From Wocania ichthyoenteri Th78 (lineage in GTDB: Bacteria; Bacteroidota; Bacteroidia; Flavobacteriales; Flavobacteriaceae), in the NCBI RefSeq assembly GCF_000789235.1, contig NZ_KN525716.1:1819169-1883168 (forward strand): a stretch of DNA of 64,000 nt, read 5' to 3'. Both the position numbers and the translations under genes were made by a program. Below the pieces are notes generated by a model. It was not told the DNA's origin, did no database searches, and saw only the letters and a program-made list of their open reading frames with translations. Of this stretch, positions 55,513 through 64,000 are shown one piece after another (position 1 is the first letter of the stretch; every line of letters starts with the position of its first letter).

Positions 55513-56674
55513 TCTCTTTTTCAAACTCTAAAAAATAGTAACTAAATGCATAAAACATCCATGCTTGTGCCCAACGAATATATGGAATCTTGGACATAAC
55601 TGTTTTCTTTTTTTGATAATAAAAATACCCTTTACATGACTGCATATTCTCTATTGTCCAGTTTAATACTTTATCAACTAAAGGTTTTTCTTTTGATAAA
55701 ACATTTAATTTCTTCAATGTGACAATAAGTTGAGCGGGAGCATGGATGTCTATAGGATAAGTTTTATCATTATAATATTTTGAAATTCCACAATCAGTAA
55801 AAAATGTTTCCAAGTAATACTTAAGCCCTCTATCAATATTATTCTTAAATGAAAAGTCTTTGGATATTTGCTGATAAGTAGTTATGCACTCTAAATTATA
55901 CCCAGTGTGAAAATTATCTATCCATTGATGAAAATGCAATGTACCATAAGCCCATGACCCGTTTTTATTTTGTTTTTTACAAACATACGAAACCACTTTT
56001 TTAGCACTAATTAATAACTCATCATTCTTTGTGTGCTGGTAAATCAAACATAGTAATTTAGCACCTAATAGACCAGCATTAAATACTTGAGTGTTGTCTA
56101 ATGGAGAATATGAAAACGTATAGTTTTTTTCATCATCATAAGTCTTATTTAAATCATTTAGAACAAATTTAGATGCGCTTATAGCTGCATTTAAGCATTC
56201 TTTATTTTTTGTTACCCCATACGACTCTAAAAGGGCCTCTGTAATAAATGTAGTCGCCACAACAGTTGGAGTGTGCTTAGGCTGAAAAAAAGCTCTAGCT
56301 TGCCAATCAAAATTATAACCCCAACATGCTCCCGAATACCCTTTTGTTTGAAGTTCTAAAATTTTATTGGTAAGAAAATTAATTTTTTCTAAGGTTTCTG
56401 ATTTATTTTCGATTTTATAAAGATTACAATACCCTATTAAAAATAAACCTAACCCTTTTGGATTATAATCTTTTTTAATTCCAAAAAGAGACCTTAGGTT
56501 TATTGGGTTTCTTTTAAAAAGTTGAATCCAAGCGAGTCTAAAAAAAGGTAATTTACCAAGAGGTGTTTTTTGTATTATCCAACTATTTAGTCCATCATAT
56601 GGATCCCATCCTTTGAAACTATTTTCTTCACAATAAACTTTTAACTGAAGAAAACTCTTGTAAAAAAAATCCAT
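55499..56674 (-). CDS. Predicted alpha/alpha-toroid protein of the polysaccharide locus, function unknown
   Basis: The 391-residue soluble protein has repeated helical hairpins with WGYNFDWQARAFFQPKHTPT, NGSWAYGTLHFHQWIDNFHTG and IRWAQAWMFYAFSYY. This pattern suggests an alpha/alpha toroid like those of many glycan-active enzymes. Aromatic and acidic residues in these motifs could form a sugar-binding cleft. I know similar genes in Bacteroidota polysaccharide clusters, sometimes mislabelled as unrelated enzymes, but no proven activity. It overlaps the WecG-type gene by 14 bp and lies 57 bp after the bi-domain oxidoreductase. Confidence 0.7.
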   Translation of the reverse strand: MDFFYKSFLQLKVYCEENSFKGWDPYDGLNSWIIQKTPLGKLPFFRLAWIQLFKRNPINLRSLFGIKKDYNPKGLGLFLIGYCNLYKIENKSETLEKINFLTNKILELQTKGYSGACWGYNFDWQARAFFQPKHTPTVVATTFITEALLESYGVTKNKECLNAAISASKFVLNDLNKTYDDEKNYTFSYSPLDNTQVFNAGLLGAKLLCLIYQHTKNDELLISAKKVVSYVCKKQNKNGSWAYGTLHFHQWIDNFHTGYNLECITTYQQISKDFSFKNNIDRGLKYYLETFFTDCGISKYYNDKTYPIDIHAPAQLIVTLKKLNVLSKEKPLVDKVLNWTIENMQSCKGYFYYQKKKTVMSKIPYIRWAQAWMFYAFSYYFLEFEKENGKD

Positions 56675-56731
56675 TTAAAATATATTATAAAATCTAACTA
56701 TTCAAAAACTAATAAAATAATCATATTAACA

Positions 56732-58876
56732 CTAAATTTCCTGAGGCAAACCAGTGGCAATACTATCTAAAATCTTAAATGTGGTTAATGTTGTTAAATA
56801 AATCGATTCAAAAGGTATAGGAGAGGTTTTATTTGATTTTAAAGAACTTATAAAAGCTTCAATCTCTTGTTTGTGTCCCTTTCCATCAAGCTTTAACTTT
56901 ACGACCTTATTTGATTGGTGTATTTCACCGCTTCGAAAATCATGAATTCTTCCAATAGTGCCTCCTGAAAATACCTCTACTAATTCTTTAGGTAAAGATT
57001 TATCCCCATTTCCTAAATACAATAAATTTCCAATTGAGCCATCTTGAAAAGAAATAGTTATTGATATGTTATCTTCTGGTGTAAGTTTAGTGTTTTCTGT
57101 TTTAACACATGCTGCATATACTTTAATTGGCTTAGAAGAAGTAAAAAATTGCATTAAATCAATAAAATGGCACATTTCTCCTATTACTCTCCCTCCTCCA
57201 AGGTTTGGGTTTTGTGTCCAATGTTCCTTAGGTAAAAACCCAGCATTTACCCTAATGTTTATAACTTTAGCCTCATTGTTTTTTGAAAAAACTTCATTGA
57301 TTTTCTCTGCAATCGGAGAAAACCTTCTATTAAACCCTACCATTAATTTTGATTTACTTTTTAAGTAAGCCTCTTTAACTTTGTCTAATTCATCTAAATT
57401 CATAGCTATGGGTTTTTCCACAAAAACATGTTTCCCGGAGTTTAAAGCCTCTATAGTATACGAGCTATGTGAGTTATGAGGTGTAGCAATAAAAACAGTA
57501 TTTATTTCAGAACTGCCTATAATATCTTTAGCATCTGAAGATGCTTTGGAAAATTCAAATTTTGAACCTACATTTTTTGCTGTAATGCCTTTAGTTGTCA
57601 CTACTGTGTCTAGTGAAACTCCTTGTTTTTTTACATGAGGAATTAAATAGCTTTGAGCAAAACTTCCTGCTCCTATAAACCCTACATTAATATCACTAAT
57701 ATTTGGAGTTGAATCTAAAGAGACTAAGCTACTTTCTTTCTTATCATTTTGATCATATTTTAATAAAATCCCAATGTGAGGCTCTCTTGTTTTTCCTAGC
57801 ACAATATCATATGCTTTATCAGCTTCATCAATATCGAAAATATGTGTAATAAGATTGTCTAATTTGACAGCTCCTTGAGAAATTAAGCCTAAAAAAGTTT
57901 CCATATTTCGTTGTTCTGTATATCGAACATAGGCGTATGGATAATCTTCTCCATCTTCCTCATATTTTGTATCATACCGCCCAGGTCCATAGGAACATGA
58001 CATTTTCAACTCTAATTCTTTACGGTAAAAATCTGGATCTCTTGGTATGTCCATTTTCACAGCACCAACAACAACAACCTTACCTTTTTTTCTGCTAATA
58101 ATAGCTGAGAGTTCAATAGGATCGTTAGAAGGCGCCGCCGCAGTAATAATAACACTATCAAAACCATGCCCATTTGTAAAACCATCAATAGATGTAAGCA
58201 AGTTAGGGTTGTTTCTTAAAAGAGCTTCTTCAGCGCCACTTTCTATTGCTAGGTCAACTAAGTTTTTAGATAAATCTACACCAAAAACCTTACACCCGTT
58301 AGCTCGTAATAGTTGAACTGTAAGCTGACCCAATAACCCTAAACCTATAACACATACTTTGTCTCCTAGCCTAGGATCTGCTTGTCTCACCCCTTGCATA
58401 GCTATGGCTCCCAAAGTTGTAAAACTTGCTTCTTTAAAAGATACATTATCAGGTATTTTTGCTACAAGGTTTTGAGGTATTCCTACTATCTCAGAATGAG
58501 ATGCGTAGTCTTGACCAGCGCATGCTACTCGATCTCCGGGTTTAAACCTACTATCGCTATCTAAAGATGCTAAAACCACTCCTGATGTACTATACCCCAA
58601 TGCTTTTAAAGAATCTAGTTTGGTTTTAACTTTATCGATTGTAGCCTTTAATCCTTCTTTTTTGATGTTTTGAAGTACTTGGGCCACTAAATCTGGTCGT
58701 TGTTTAGCTTTTCCTAAAAGGTTAGCTTTCCCTACTTTTACAGTACCTCTCTCTGTTCCTGCACTAATTAAAGAAAACTTATTCTCGACCAACACCATAT
58801 TGTTAGAAATTGAAGGTTTAGGTACTTCATCAACATAAAGTTCTCCAGTTTTAAAGTTTTGTATTACTTGTTTCAT
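56732..58876 (-). CDS. Bi-domain oxidoreductase (MDR-type dehydrogenase fused to Gfo/Idh/MocA)
   Basis: The 714-residue protein joins an N-terminal zinc-type alcohol dehydrogenase-like domain (residues about 1-370, with GYSTSGVVL and the cofactor motif GLGLLGQLTVQLLRANG) to a C-terminal Gfo/Idh/MocA domain (about 395-714, with VGFIGAGSFAQSYLIPH and EKPIAMNLDELD). Both carry NAD(P)-binding folds, suggesting two-step oxidation and reduction of a sugar or nucleotide sugar in one chain. Similar fusions occur in other surface-polysaccharide clusters; the substrate is unknown. It is transcribed toward the WecG-type gene. Confidence 0.88.
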   Translation of the reverse strand: MKQVIQNFKTGELYVDEVPKPSISNNMVLVENKFSLISAGTERGTVKVGKANLLGKAKQRPDLVAQVLQNIKKEGLKATIDKVKTKLDSLKALGYSTSGVVLASLDSDSRFKPGDRVACAGQDYASHSEIVGIPQNLVAKIPDNVSFKEASFTTLGAIAMQGVRQADPRLGDKVCVIGLGLLGQLTVQLLRANGCKVFGVDLSKNLVDLAIESGAEEALLRNNPNLLTSIDGFTNGHGFDSVIITAAAPSNDPIELSAIISRKKGKVVVVGAVKMDIPRDPDFYRKELELKMSCSYGPGRYDTKYEEDGEDYPYAYVRYTEQRNMETFLGLISQGAVKLDNLITHIFDIDEADKAYDIVLGKTREPHIGILLKYDQNDKKESSLVSLDSTPNISDINVGFIGAGSFAQSYLIPHVKKQGVSLDTVVTTKGITAKNVGSKFEFSKASSDAKDIIGSSEINTVFIATPHNSHSSYTIEALNSGKHVFVEKPIAMNLDELDKVKEAYLKSKSKLMVGFNRRFSPIAEKINEVFSKNNEAKVINIRVNAGFLPKEHWTQNPNLGGGRVIGEMCHFIDLMQFFTSSKPIKVYAACVKTENTKLTPEDNISITISFQDGSIGNLLYLGNGDKSLPKELVEVFSGGTIGRIHDFRSGEIHQSNKVVKLKLDGKGHKQEIEAFISSLKSNKTSPIPFESIYLTTLTTFKILDSIATGLPQEI

Positions 58877-58905
58877 ATTTAATTTTTTTAATAAGCTATT
58901 TCTAA

Positions 58906-59838
58906 CTATTGCTCTTTATATTCATCATCATAAATTAAAGCATCATTATAAACAATGTCGTCAATATTATATTTTGATGCCCACGTTCTGACTCCGTCTT
59001 TTCTAAATTGCCCTACAAAGAAAGAAATGGTAGAAGCTGGTAATATCCTTTTTGCTATTGATAGATTTGGATATCTTGTAGATTTCATTTTATACTTATC
59101 GAAATAAAAATCTAAATTCTTCAATTTCTCATTATTCTTGATTTTACAGTGGAGAAAAAACCTATTTTTCAAATCTTTATCATTTGCATTTTGTTTAATG
59201 AAATATAGGATATTATCGTTATATAATAAATCAAATCCCTCGGCTCTTTTTATAAAATACCCATAGTTAAATACATTTTCCAGCTCTTTATCAAAAATAT
59301 TAAACTTAGAATCTATTTTATTTAAGTACCTATTGTCGTATGTCTCATGTTTAATTTTATCTGAGGAAATATATTTGTTCCAGAGTCTGCTTTTATTAAC
59401 CCCAAGTTTCCCAAAATTCACCTTAAATGGTTTATCAACGTTTATTTCAATAGGTATTTTAATTTCGCATATTAAAAGGCTTGCATACTTGTTTAGATTT
59501 TCTACTTTCTTTTTCTTAACTACAAAATCCAGGTTCTGCAATTCTTTCCCATCTTGTAAAACATGGAAAAAATATTCAGAATCTGGTTTATCAATCCCAT
59601 CGTCTTGAATTAAAAATATGCTTCTTCCCAATATTACTATATCAAACCCTATATTGTTAGAAACAAACAACCCATCCTTAAAAGCTTTATCAATTTTATC
59701 ATCATTTTCTGTTTTTGAATCATTTAATTCTTTTTTCAATTCTAATTCATTAAATGTTTCGTTGATAGAAGCTTTATTTTTATTATTACAATTGGTGAAA
59801 ACTAAATATAAGAGTAATAGTAAAGTTGTTTTTTTCAT
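58906..59838 (-). CDS. Lipoprotein with two tandem homologous domains, function unknown
   Basis: The 310-residue product has a lipoprotein signal ending FTNC (Cys17) and an acidic linker. Two similar halves follow, about 52-165 and 187-300. Both show the order GxF...GFD, a SIFLIQ/ILYFIK strand, YFFHVLQDGKEL/RFFLHCKIKNNEKL, LDF, then VNFGKLGVNKSRLWNKY/FFVGQFRKDGVRTWASKY. The duplication is visible by eye although identity is modest. I recognise no named domain. It lies between the Wzy-like gene and the oxidoreductase and may be an outer-membrane accessory of the glycan pathway. Confidence 0.7.
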   Translation of the reverse strand: MKKTTLLLLLYLVFTNCNNKNKASINETFNELELKKELNDSKTENDDKIDKAFKDGLFVSNNIGFDIVILGRSIFLIQDDGIDKPDSEYFFHVLQDGKELQNLDFVVKKKKVENLNKYASLLICEIKIPIEINVDKPFKVNFGKLGVNKSRLWNKYISSDKIKHETYDNRYLNKIDSKFNIFDKELENVFNYGYFIKRAEGFDLLYNDNILYFIKQNANDKDLKNRFFLHCKIKNNEKLKNLDFYFDKYKMKSTRYPNLSIAKRILPASTISFFVGQFRKDGVRTWASKYNIDDIVYNDALIYDDEYKEQ

Positions 59839-59847
59839 ACTGTTTTA

Positions 59848-61017
59848 TTACATTTTTTGCAAAGATATCTTTTTTTCATTCAAAAAATAGCTACAAAAAA
59901 TAATTAACCATAAAGATAGATTTATATTGTGTATGAAGTTGGAAACAAAAAAAGCCATTATAAAGAATGTTAAGAGGATAAACTTGTTTTCTTTACAATA
60001 AAATTTAACATATAGATATTTATAATAAAAATAGTATATTAAAATAGTTGCAAATATTCCAAAATAGAATATTAGATCAAAAAGTTCCATTTCTGGTCTA
60101 CGGATAGCCGAATAATCTATGCCCCCAAAAAGGAATAGTTTTAAGTTTTCATAAAAGGAGTTGCCTGAAATTATATTATTTAAAAGCTCGCTTCTATGAG
60201 ATGTTATAGAATTTACAAGTCCGTTTTCTTCATAAATTCTATAAAATAATGAGTATGTTTTTTTAAACGCGTTTGTTGAACAAAATATGGCTATTGCAAA
60301 TACAATGAAAACTATAATAGGCTTCATTCTCTTTTCCTTTGTAATCAACAGATAGATAAAAAATAATATTAAAAACAAGTAAATTGATTTTGTACCGGTA
60401 ATAAGTCCTATAAAAATTGCTAAAGCAAAAAGCAAGAAGTTTTTATAACTCCATTTTTTCATGAGCAAATAGTGATAATAAAAAATCATTAAACATGATA
60501 AGTAGCTAATTGAATCTCTAGAAAAAAATCCTGTGTAACCAAACCTTGCATCCGAGTAGCGTTTAAAAAAATCTATATCAAAAAAAACCGCAATAATCAT
60601 AAGGCTTGCATTAAATATATATATATATTCAATCAAAAAAATTGCTTTTTTTATTTCTTTATCGCGATTTAAAAGAGAGCTATAAACCAAATACATTGGC
60701 ATTATGTAAATATATCTTCCAAAAAATATAGAATTTTTAAAATTGAATTTGCTCTTAAAAAGAATTTGTTCTAACAAAAACAAAAATGATATTATGCCTA
60801 AAATCAACAATATTTCTTTATATTTTATTCGATTGTAATTTTTAGCTATTAAATAAAAAAATAACACTAAAAAAAGTGTTTTTATAATTAATGTTGGCCT
60901 AATATAAATAATGCTGTTTTTTGCAAAAACATGATAGATAATATCACTAATAAAAAAACCAATAATATTAAAGTAACATAAGGTGGCTAAACCTGAGTAA
61001 TTTTTAGTTATATCCAT
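59848..61017 (-). CDS. O-antigen polymerase-like membrane protein
   Basis: The 389-residue protein has about ten to twelve membrane helices and a larger loop near residues 255-320 (FYRIYEENGLVNSITSHRSEL, then FLFGGIDYSAIRRPEMELFD), the layout of Wzy polymerases and related enzymes. Primary sequence is poorly conserved in this group, so the call rests on topology and locus. It starts 23 bp from the divergent O-antigen ligase gene and is 9 bp upstream of the lipoprotein gene. Confidence 0.65.
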   Translation of the reverse strand: MDITKNYSGLATLCYFNIIGFFISDIIYHVFAKNSIIYIRPTLIIKTLFLVLFFYLIAKNYNRIKYKEILLILGIISFLFLLEQILFKSKFNFKNSIFFGRYIYIMPMYLVYSSLLNRDKEIKKAIFLIEYIYIFNASLMIIAVFFDIDFFKRYSDARFGYTGFFSRDSISYLSCLMIFYYHYLLMKKWSYKNFLLFALAIFIGLITGTKSIYLFLILFFIYLLITKEKRMKPIIVFIVFAIAIFCSTNAFKKTYSLFYRIYEENGLVNSITSHRSELLNNIISGNSFYENLKLFLFGGIDYSAIRRPEMELFDLIFYFGIFATILIYYFYYKYLYVKFYCKENKFILLTFFIMAFFVSNFIHNINLSLWLIIFCSYFLNEKKISLQKM

Positions 61018-61024
61018 ATCTTTG
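61017..61024 (+). promoter_or_regulatory. Putative -7 element for the O-antigen ligase gene (TATCTTTG)
   Basis: TATCTTTG fits TAnnTTTG and lies 16 bp before the ATG at 61041. It touches the start codon of the divergent polymerase-like gene. A -33 TTTG is not evident. Confidence 0.35.
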
Positions 61025-61040
61025 CTAAATTATCCCTTCT

Positions 61041-62321
61041 ATGATACAATTTTTAAAAAACCCAGACACCGTTATAAATTATTTATTTGCAATTGTAGCA
61101 TTTACGATTCCGCTTCCTATGCTTATAAATAATATTGCAATCATCTTTCTTATTTTGGGAATTTGTATTGTTTTGAAAAGTAATAATATAAAAAAAATCC
61201 GTTGGAATTATTTTTTCATACTATCTTCTATATTTTTTTTGCAGATTCTAGGCCTATTATATCCTGATCTAAACTCTAACTCGTACAAATATATTGAAAG
61301 AAACTTGGTGTTTTTTCTCATGCCGTTCTTTTTTTTATCCTATCAAAAAAAAGTTAATTTAAGAATTGTATTATTGGCTTTTTCTATTTGTGTAAGTATA
61401 TTGTGTTTTATATGTTTTACTAATATAGTGGTTGCCCTTTTAAAACATAATTCATCAAATAACATTTTATGGAATATTACCAACAAAAATTTAGCTGAAA
61501 AAGTGGGTTTAGAGCCTATATATTTTTCAATATATATTCTTTTATCAAATTTATATTTAATTTCTAAATACTTTAAAAACAAAACAAAAAATCACATATT
61601 AATACTTGTTGTTAACTCTATAATACTTATTCTTTTAGGGTCAAGAAATATAACTGTCTCTTATGTTTTTTTAACTGCTATTGCATTAGCCTTCTTTTTA
61701 AATAAAAATAAATTACCATTCAGAAATATTTTTTTAATCATAGGGGCCTTTTTATTATTCATTTTTAGCATTGCTTATTTAAACCCTGTTATTAAATGGC
61801 GATATATATCTGTTTTTAACACAACTTCTCTTGAAAAAAACATGCCACATTATAGCGAAAAAGGAGCTAGACTAAGAAAACAATTATGGACCTCTGCTAT
61901 TGAAATTGTATCCAAAAATCCTATTTTGGGTGTTGGTACTGGAAACTACACAGATGAGTTAAAAAGAACTTACCTTAAAAATAAATATAGAATCCCATTC
62001 AGAAAAGAATTAATAACACATAATCAATATTTAACCTATGCCGTTATGTTTGGTTATGTTGGATTGTTAGTTTTTGTGGTTTATATGGCATTTTTTATAA
62101 AATATTTCTATAAAAATAAACTACTTTTACCTCTTTTATTTTTAATTAGTATTATTTGTATTTGTGTTACAGAATCCTTTCTTTATGTTAATAAAGGCAT
62201 TGTTTTTTTCGCCTTTTTTAGTAACTTATTTTTAATCAATCATTTTCATGGAAAAAAAACCAAAAGTCCTATTCATATTTCAACTTCCTCCTCCAGTACA
62301 TGGCGCTTCATTGATGAATGA
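61041..62321 (+). CDS. O-antigen ligase/polymerase family protein
   Basis: The 426-residue protein has about ten to twelve membrane helices. Between residues about 275 and 340 it carries the family loop GARLRKQLWTSAIEIVSK, NPILGVGTGNYTDEL and HNQYLTYAVMFGYVGLL, typical of the Wzy_C/WaaL-type O-antigen ligase family. It either polymerises repeat units or joins glycan to lipid or protein. Its last 74 bp overlap the following glycosyltransferase in another frame, so the C-terminal 24 residues (Ser/Thr-rich) may be an unusual tail. Confidence 0.82.
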   Translation: MIQFLKNPDTVINYLFAIVAFTIPLPMLINNIAIIFLILGICIVLKSNNIKKIRWNYFFILSSIFFLQILGLLYPDLNSNSYKYIERNLVFFLMPFFFLSYQKKVNLRIVLLAFSICVSILCFICFTNIVVALLKHNSSNNILWNITNKNLAEKVGLEPIYFSIYILLSNLYLISKYFKNKTKNHILILVVNSIILILLGSRNITVSYVFLTAIALAFFLNKNKLPFRNIFLIIGAFLLFIFSIAYLNPVIKWRYISVFNTTSLEKNMPHYSEKGARLRKQLWTSAIEIVSKNPILGVGTGNYTDELKRTYLKNKYRIPFRKELITHNQYLTYAVMFGYVGLLVFVVYMAFFIKYFYKNKLLLPLLFLISIICICVTESFLYVNKGIVFFAFFSNLFLINHFHGKKTKSPIHISTSSSSTWRFIDE

Positions 62322-63366
62322 TTTAATAAATCAAAGCCATGCAATTAATAACAATATTATTTTTGACCCATACTATATTAACTTAACTACGGCCAAAGAT
62401 ATTAATGATGTTGGAAAAAATAAATTTTCAAAATACTTTGGAGCTCTAAGTATTTATAAAAAGTTGTTACTTACTCTTTTAAAGAATAAAATTGATTTAT
62501 CTTATATAACATTGTCTCCTCATGGAATTGCTTTTTATAAAGATTCCTTGATTATTTTAATTTTACGCCTTTTTAGAATCAAGCGTGTAATTCATCTTCA
62601 TGGAAAAGGGATCAATGCTATTATTAAAACAAATAGATTCAAAAAAAGCCTTTATGCTTTTATTTTCAAAAATGCCAAAGTAATTCACCTTTCTCCTAAG
62701 TTATATTTTGACATTAAGGAGATTGTTAAAAAAGAAAACATTTACTTTCTTGCAAATGGTATAGGCCACAAAGAAGTTATTAAGAAAGAAAGCGTAAATA
62801 ATCGCCTTTTGTACCTATCAAATTTGCAAGAAACTAAAGGCTCTTTTATATTGTTGCAAGCTGCAAGAATCTTAAAAGAAAGAAATGTTGATTTTAATGT
62901 TGATTTTGTTGGAAAATGGCATAAGGACAAAAGTTTTAAAGAAAAATTCATATCCTATATTAGAGAGAACGGATTAAGCAATATTGTTAAACATCATGGA
63001 GCTAAATATGGAAAAGACAAGGAAACCTTTCTAGAAAACAGTTCTGTTTTTGTTCTTCCTACATTTTACAAAAATGAATGTTTCCCAATTTCTATTTTAG
63101 AAGCTATGTCGTATGGTTTAATCGTTATTTCTACATATGAGGGTGCTATTTCCGAAATTGTAGATAATAACAAAACAGGGCTTTTGCTTGACAAGGTTGA
63201 TCCGATCGAACTCGCAAATAAAATAGAGTTTCTATTAAAAAGCAAAGATAAAATGCTTGAAATGGGAGTTCAAGCCCAATCTAAATTTAAGTTATGCTAT
63301 ACCAAAGAAATCTTTGAAAACAAATTAATTCAAATTATATCTGATATTTTGAAAACTTATGAGTAA
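62248..63366 (+). CDS. Glycosyltransferase family 4
   Basis: The 372-residue GT-B protein starts KPKVLFIFQLPPPVHGASLM and contains RLLYLSNLQETKGSFILLQA (domain 2 start), NSSVFVLPTFYKNECFPISI and EAMSYGLIVISTYEGAISEI, the retaining GT4 donor-binding segment with the EX7E-like pair. Donor and acceptor are unknown. It starts at an ATG inside the ligase gene, followed by an A8 run. It ends overlapping the convergent O-antigen ligase gene by 32 bp. Confidence 0.88.
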   Translation: MEKKPKVLFIFQLPPPVHGASLMNDLINQSHAINNNIIFDPYYINLTTAKDINDVGKNKFSKYFGALSIYKKLLLTLLKNKIDLSYITLSPHGIAFYKDSLIILILRLFRIKRVIHLHGKGINAIIKTNRFKKSLYAFIFKNAKVIHLSPKLYFDIKEIVKKENIYFLANGIGHKEVIKKESVNNRLLYLSNLQETKGSFILLQAARILKERNVDFNVDFVGKWHKDKSFKEKFISYIRENGLSNIVKHHGAKYGKDKETFLENSSVFVLPTFYKNECFPISILEAMSYGLIVISTYEGAISEIVDNNKTGLLLDKVDPIELANKIEFLLKSKDKMLEMGVQAQSKFKLCYTKEIFENKLIQIISDILKTYE

Positions 63367-64000
63367 AAAAAAGAGCTATTGAAACCATGGCCCAGAAAAA
63401 ATTAATATCCATTATTGAAGCAGTTATTCCATAGGCCAAAACTGGAAGAAATAAAAGAACAAGAAAAGCACTCCTTGTTATTATTTTATAAAACTTTACA
63501 GTAATTAATATAAAAAAGGAAATCAACAAAAGCCCCCCTAAAACAAATAATTGCAATAATAAGTTATGCGGGGCTGGTATATAGCTTGTTCCAGATCTAA
63601 GTGGATACCAATGCTCAGGAGTCATAGATTTAGTAAATAAATCGTGAGTATCAAATCCATACCCAAAGATATAATCCATTAAGCCAAAATATTCTTGAAT
63701 GCCTTTAAAATAAATATTCCAAATAGAGCCTCTTCCAGTTAAAAATTGTGGATCAAAATAAGGAAAAGATAAATTGATGTTAAAATACGATAATTGTTCT
63801 TTTGGCATATATTTGAATATTATATAAGCTCCAAAAAACAATACAAATACAGATGATACAAACTTTATTTTCCGATACCTTTTATCAATAAATAAAAAAT
63901 AAAATAAGAATACCAATATACTTAAAACAAAGCCCATTTTTATTCTTACAATGAACATTATAAAGAGTAAAAAAAACAATATCACATATTTGCTTTTTTT
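63335..64000 (-). CDS. O-antigen ligase family membrane protein (partial, 5' end outside window)
   Basis: The frame is open from the right edge of the window to a stop at 63335, so the N-terminus is missing. A GTG at 63985 is only an internal candidate start. About 220 codons are visible with at least five hydrophobic segments and the periplasmic loop FLTGRGSIWNIYFKGIQEYF, YIFGYGFDTHD and PAPHNLLLQLFVLGGLL, typical of O-antigen ligases (the HN pair is conserved). It is the third polymerase/ligase-like gene of the locus. Confidence 0.78.
   Translation of the reverse strand, partial: KKSKYVILFFLLFIMFIVRIKMGFVLSILVFLFYFLFIDKRYRKIKFVSSVFVLFFGAYIIFKYMPKEQLSYFNINLSFPYFDPQFLTGRGSIWNIYFKGIQEYFGLMDYIFGYGFDTHDLFTKSMTPEHWYPLRSGTSYIPAPHNLLLQLFVLGGLLLISFFILITVKFYKIITRSAFLVLLFLPVLAYGITASIMDINFFWAMVSIALFFTHKFSKYQI

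Overview
The window is AT-rich chromosomal DNA from a member of the Bacteroidota, most probably a marine Flavobacteriaceae species. The basis is the gliding lipoprotein gene gldH, a PorW/SprE-like type IX secretion lipoprotein, families largely confined to flavobacteria (DUF4292, DUF5687, DUF6168, DUF6427), a Bacteroidota-type promoter (TTTG-N19-TACATTTG) upstream of the ATP synthase operon, and many TTG/GTG starts with weak Shine-Dalgarno sites. No rRNA, tRNA, CRISPR array, complete insertion sequence or prophage was seen. The genus cannot be fixed from the sequence alone.

Layout. 1-2253: 5' part of a secreted M14 zinc carboxypeptidase with accessory domains, on the minus strand and cut by the left edge. 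2254-3032: intergenic, with a perfect 23-bp inverted repeat and a possible 40-residue ORF. 3033-9863 (minus): CoA-transferase scoAB, class A penicillin-binding protein, gldH, a RicT-like PSP1 protein and the tRNA hydroxylase trhO. 9941-13815: a candidate small RNA on the minus strand, recA, and an operon of lipoprotein, ECF sigma factor and sigma-associated membrane protein. 14249-16406 (minus): two exported proteins of unknown role, one with an HExxH motif. 16655-22436: housekeeping genes (plsC, a GlsB-like protein, trpS, DUF1853, dprA, an HU/SPOR cell-envelope protein, an acyl-CoA thioesterase). 22452-29446 (minus): EnvC-like protein, DUF4292 lipoprotein, TPR protein, sugar nucleotidyltransferase, dut, flippase, lipoprotein. 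29579-38239 (minus): the ATP synthase operon atpB-E-F-H-A-G, preceded by DUF6168, AtpZ, bactofilin and PorW/SprE genes. 38345-47192: ABC transporter, ferredoxin-type reductase, GT9, a broken ORF, DUF4254, upp, DUF6427, a small membrane protein and purD. 47286-64000: a surface-polysaccharide locus that continues beyond the right edge.

How the genes fit together. The polysaccharide locus contains precursor enzymes (WecB epimerase, Ugd, UDP-glucuronate decarboxylase, a bi-domain oxidoreductase), an initiating phosphoglycosyltransferase, WecG/TagA-type and GT4 transferases, a CapK-like adenylate-forming enzyme, and three O-antigen polymerase/ligase-like membrane proteins. The flippase, nucleotidyltransferase and GT9 elsewhere may also feed the envelope. 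Much of the rest also concerns the envelope: PBP1A, EnvC, SPOR, GldH, PorW and bactofilin.

The most interesting regulatory signal is a shared promoter-like motif (CGCAACC-N15-CATCTAT). It occurs upstream of the ECF sigma operon and again, reversed, between trhO and recA, where it points at an otherwise orphan terminator. Together these suggest a roughly 100-nt small RNA belonging to the sigma regulon. A second regulatory signal is an intrinsic-terminator-like hairpin inside the ATP synthase operon, between atpE and atpF.
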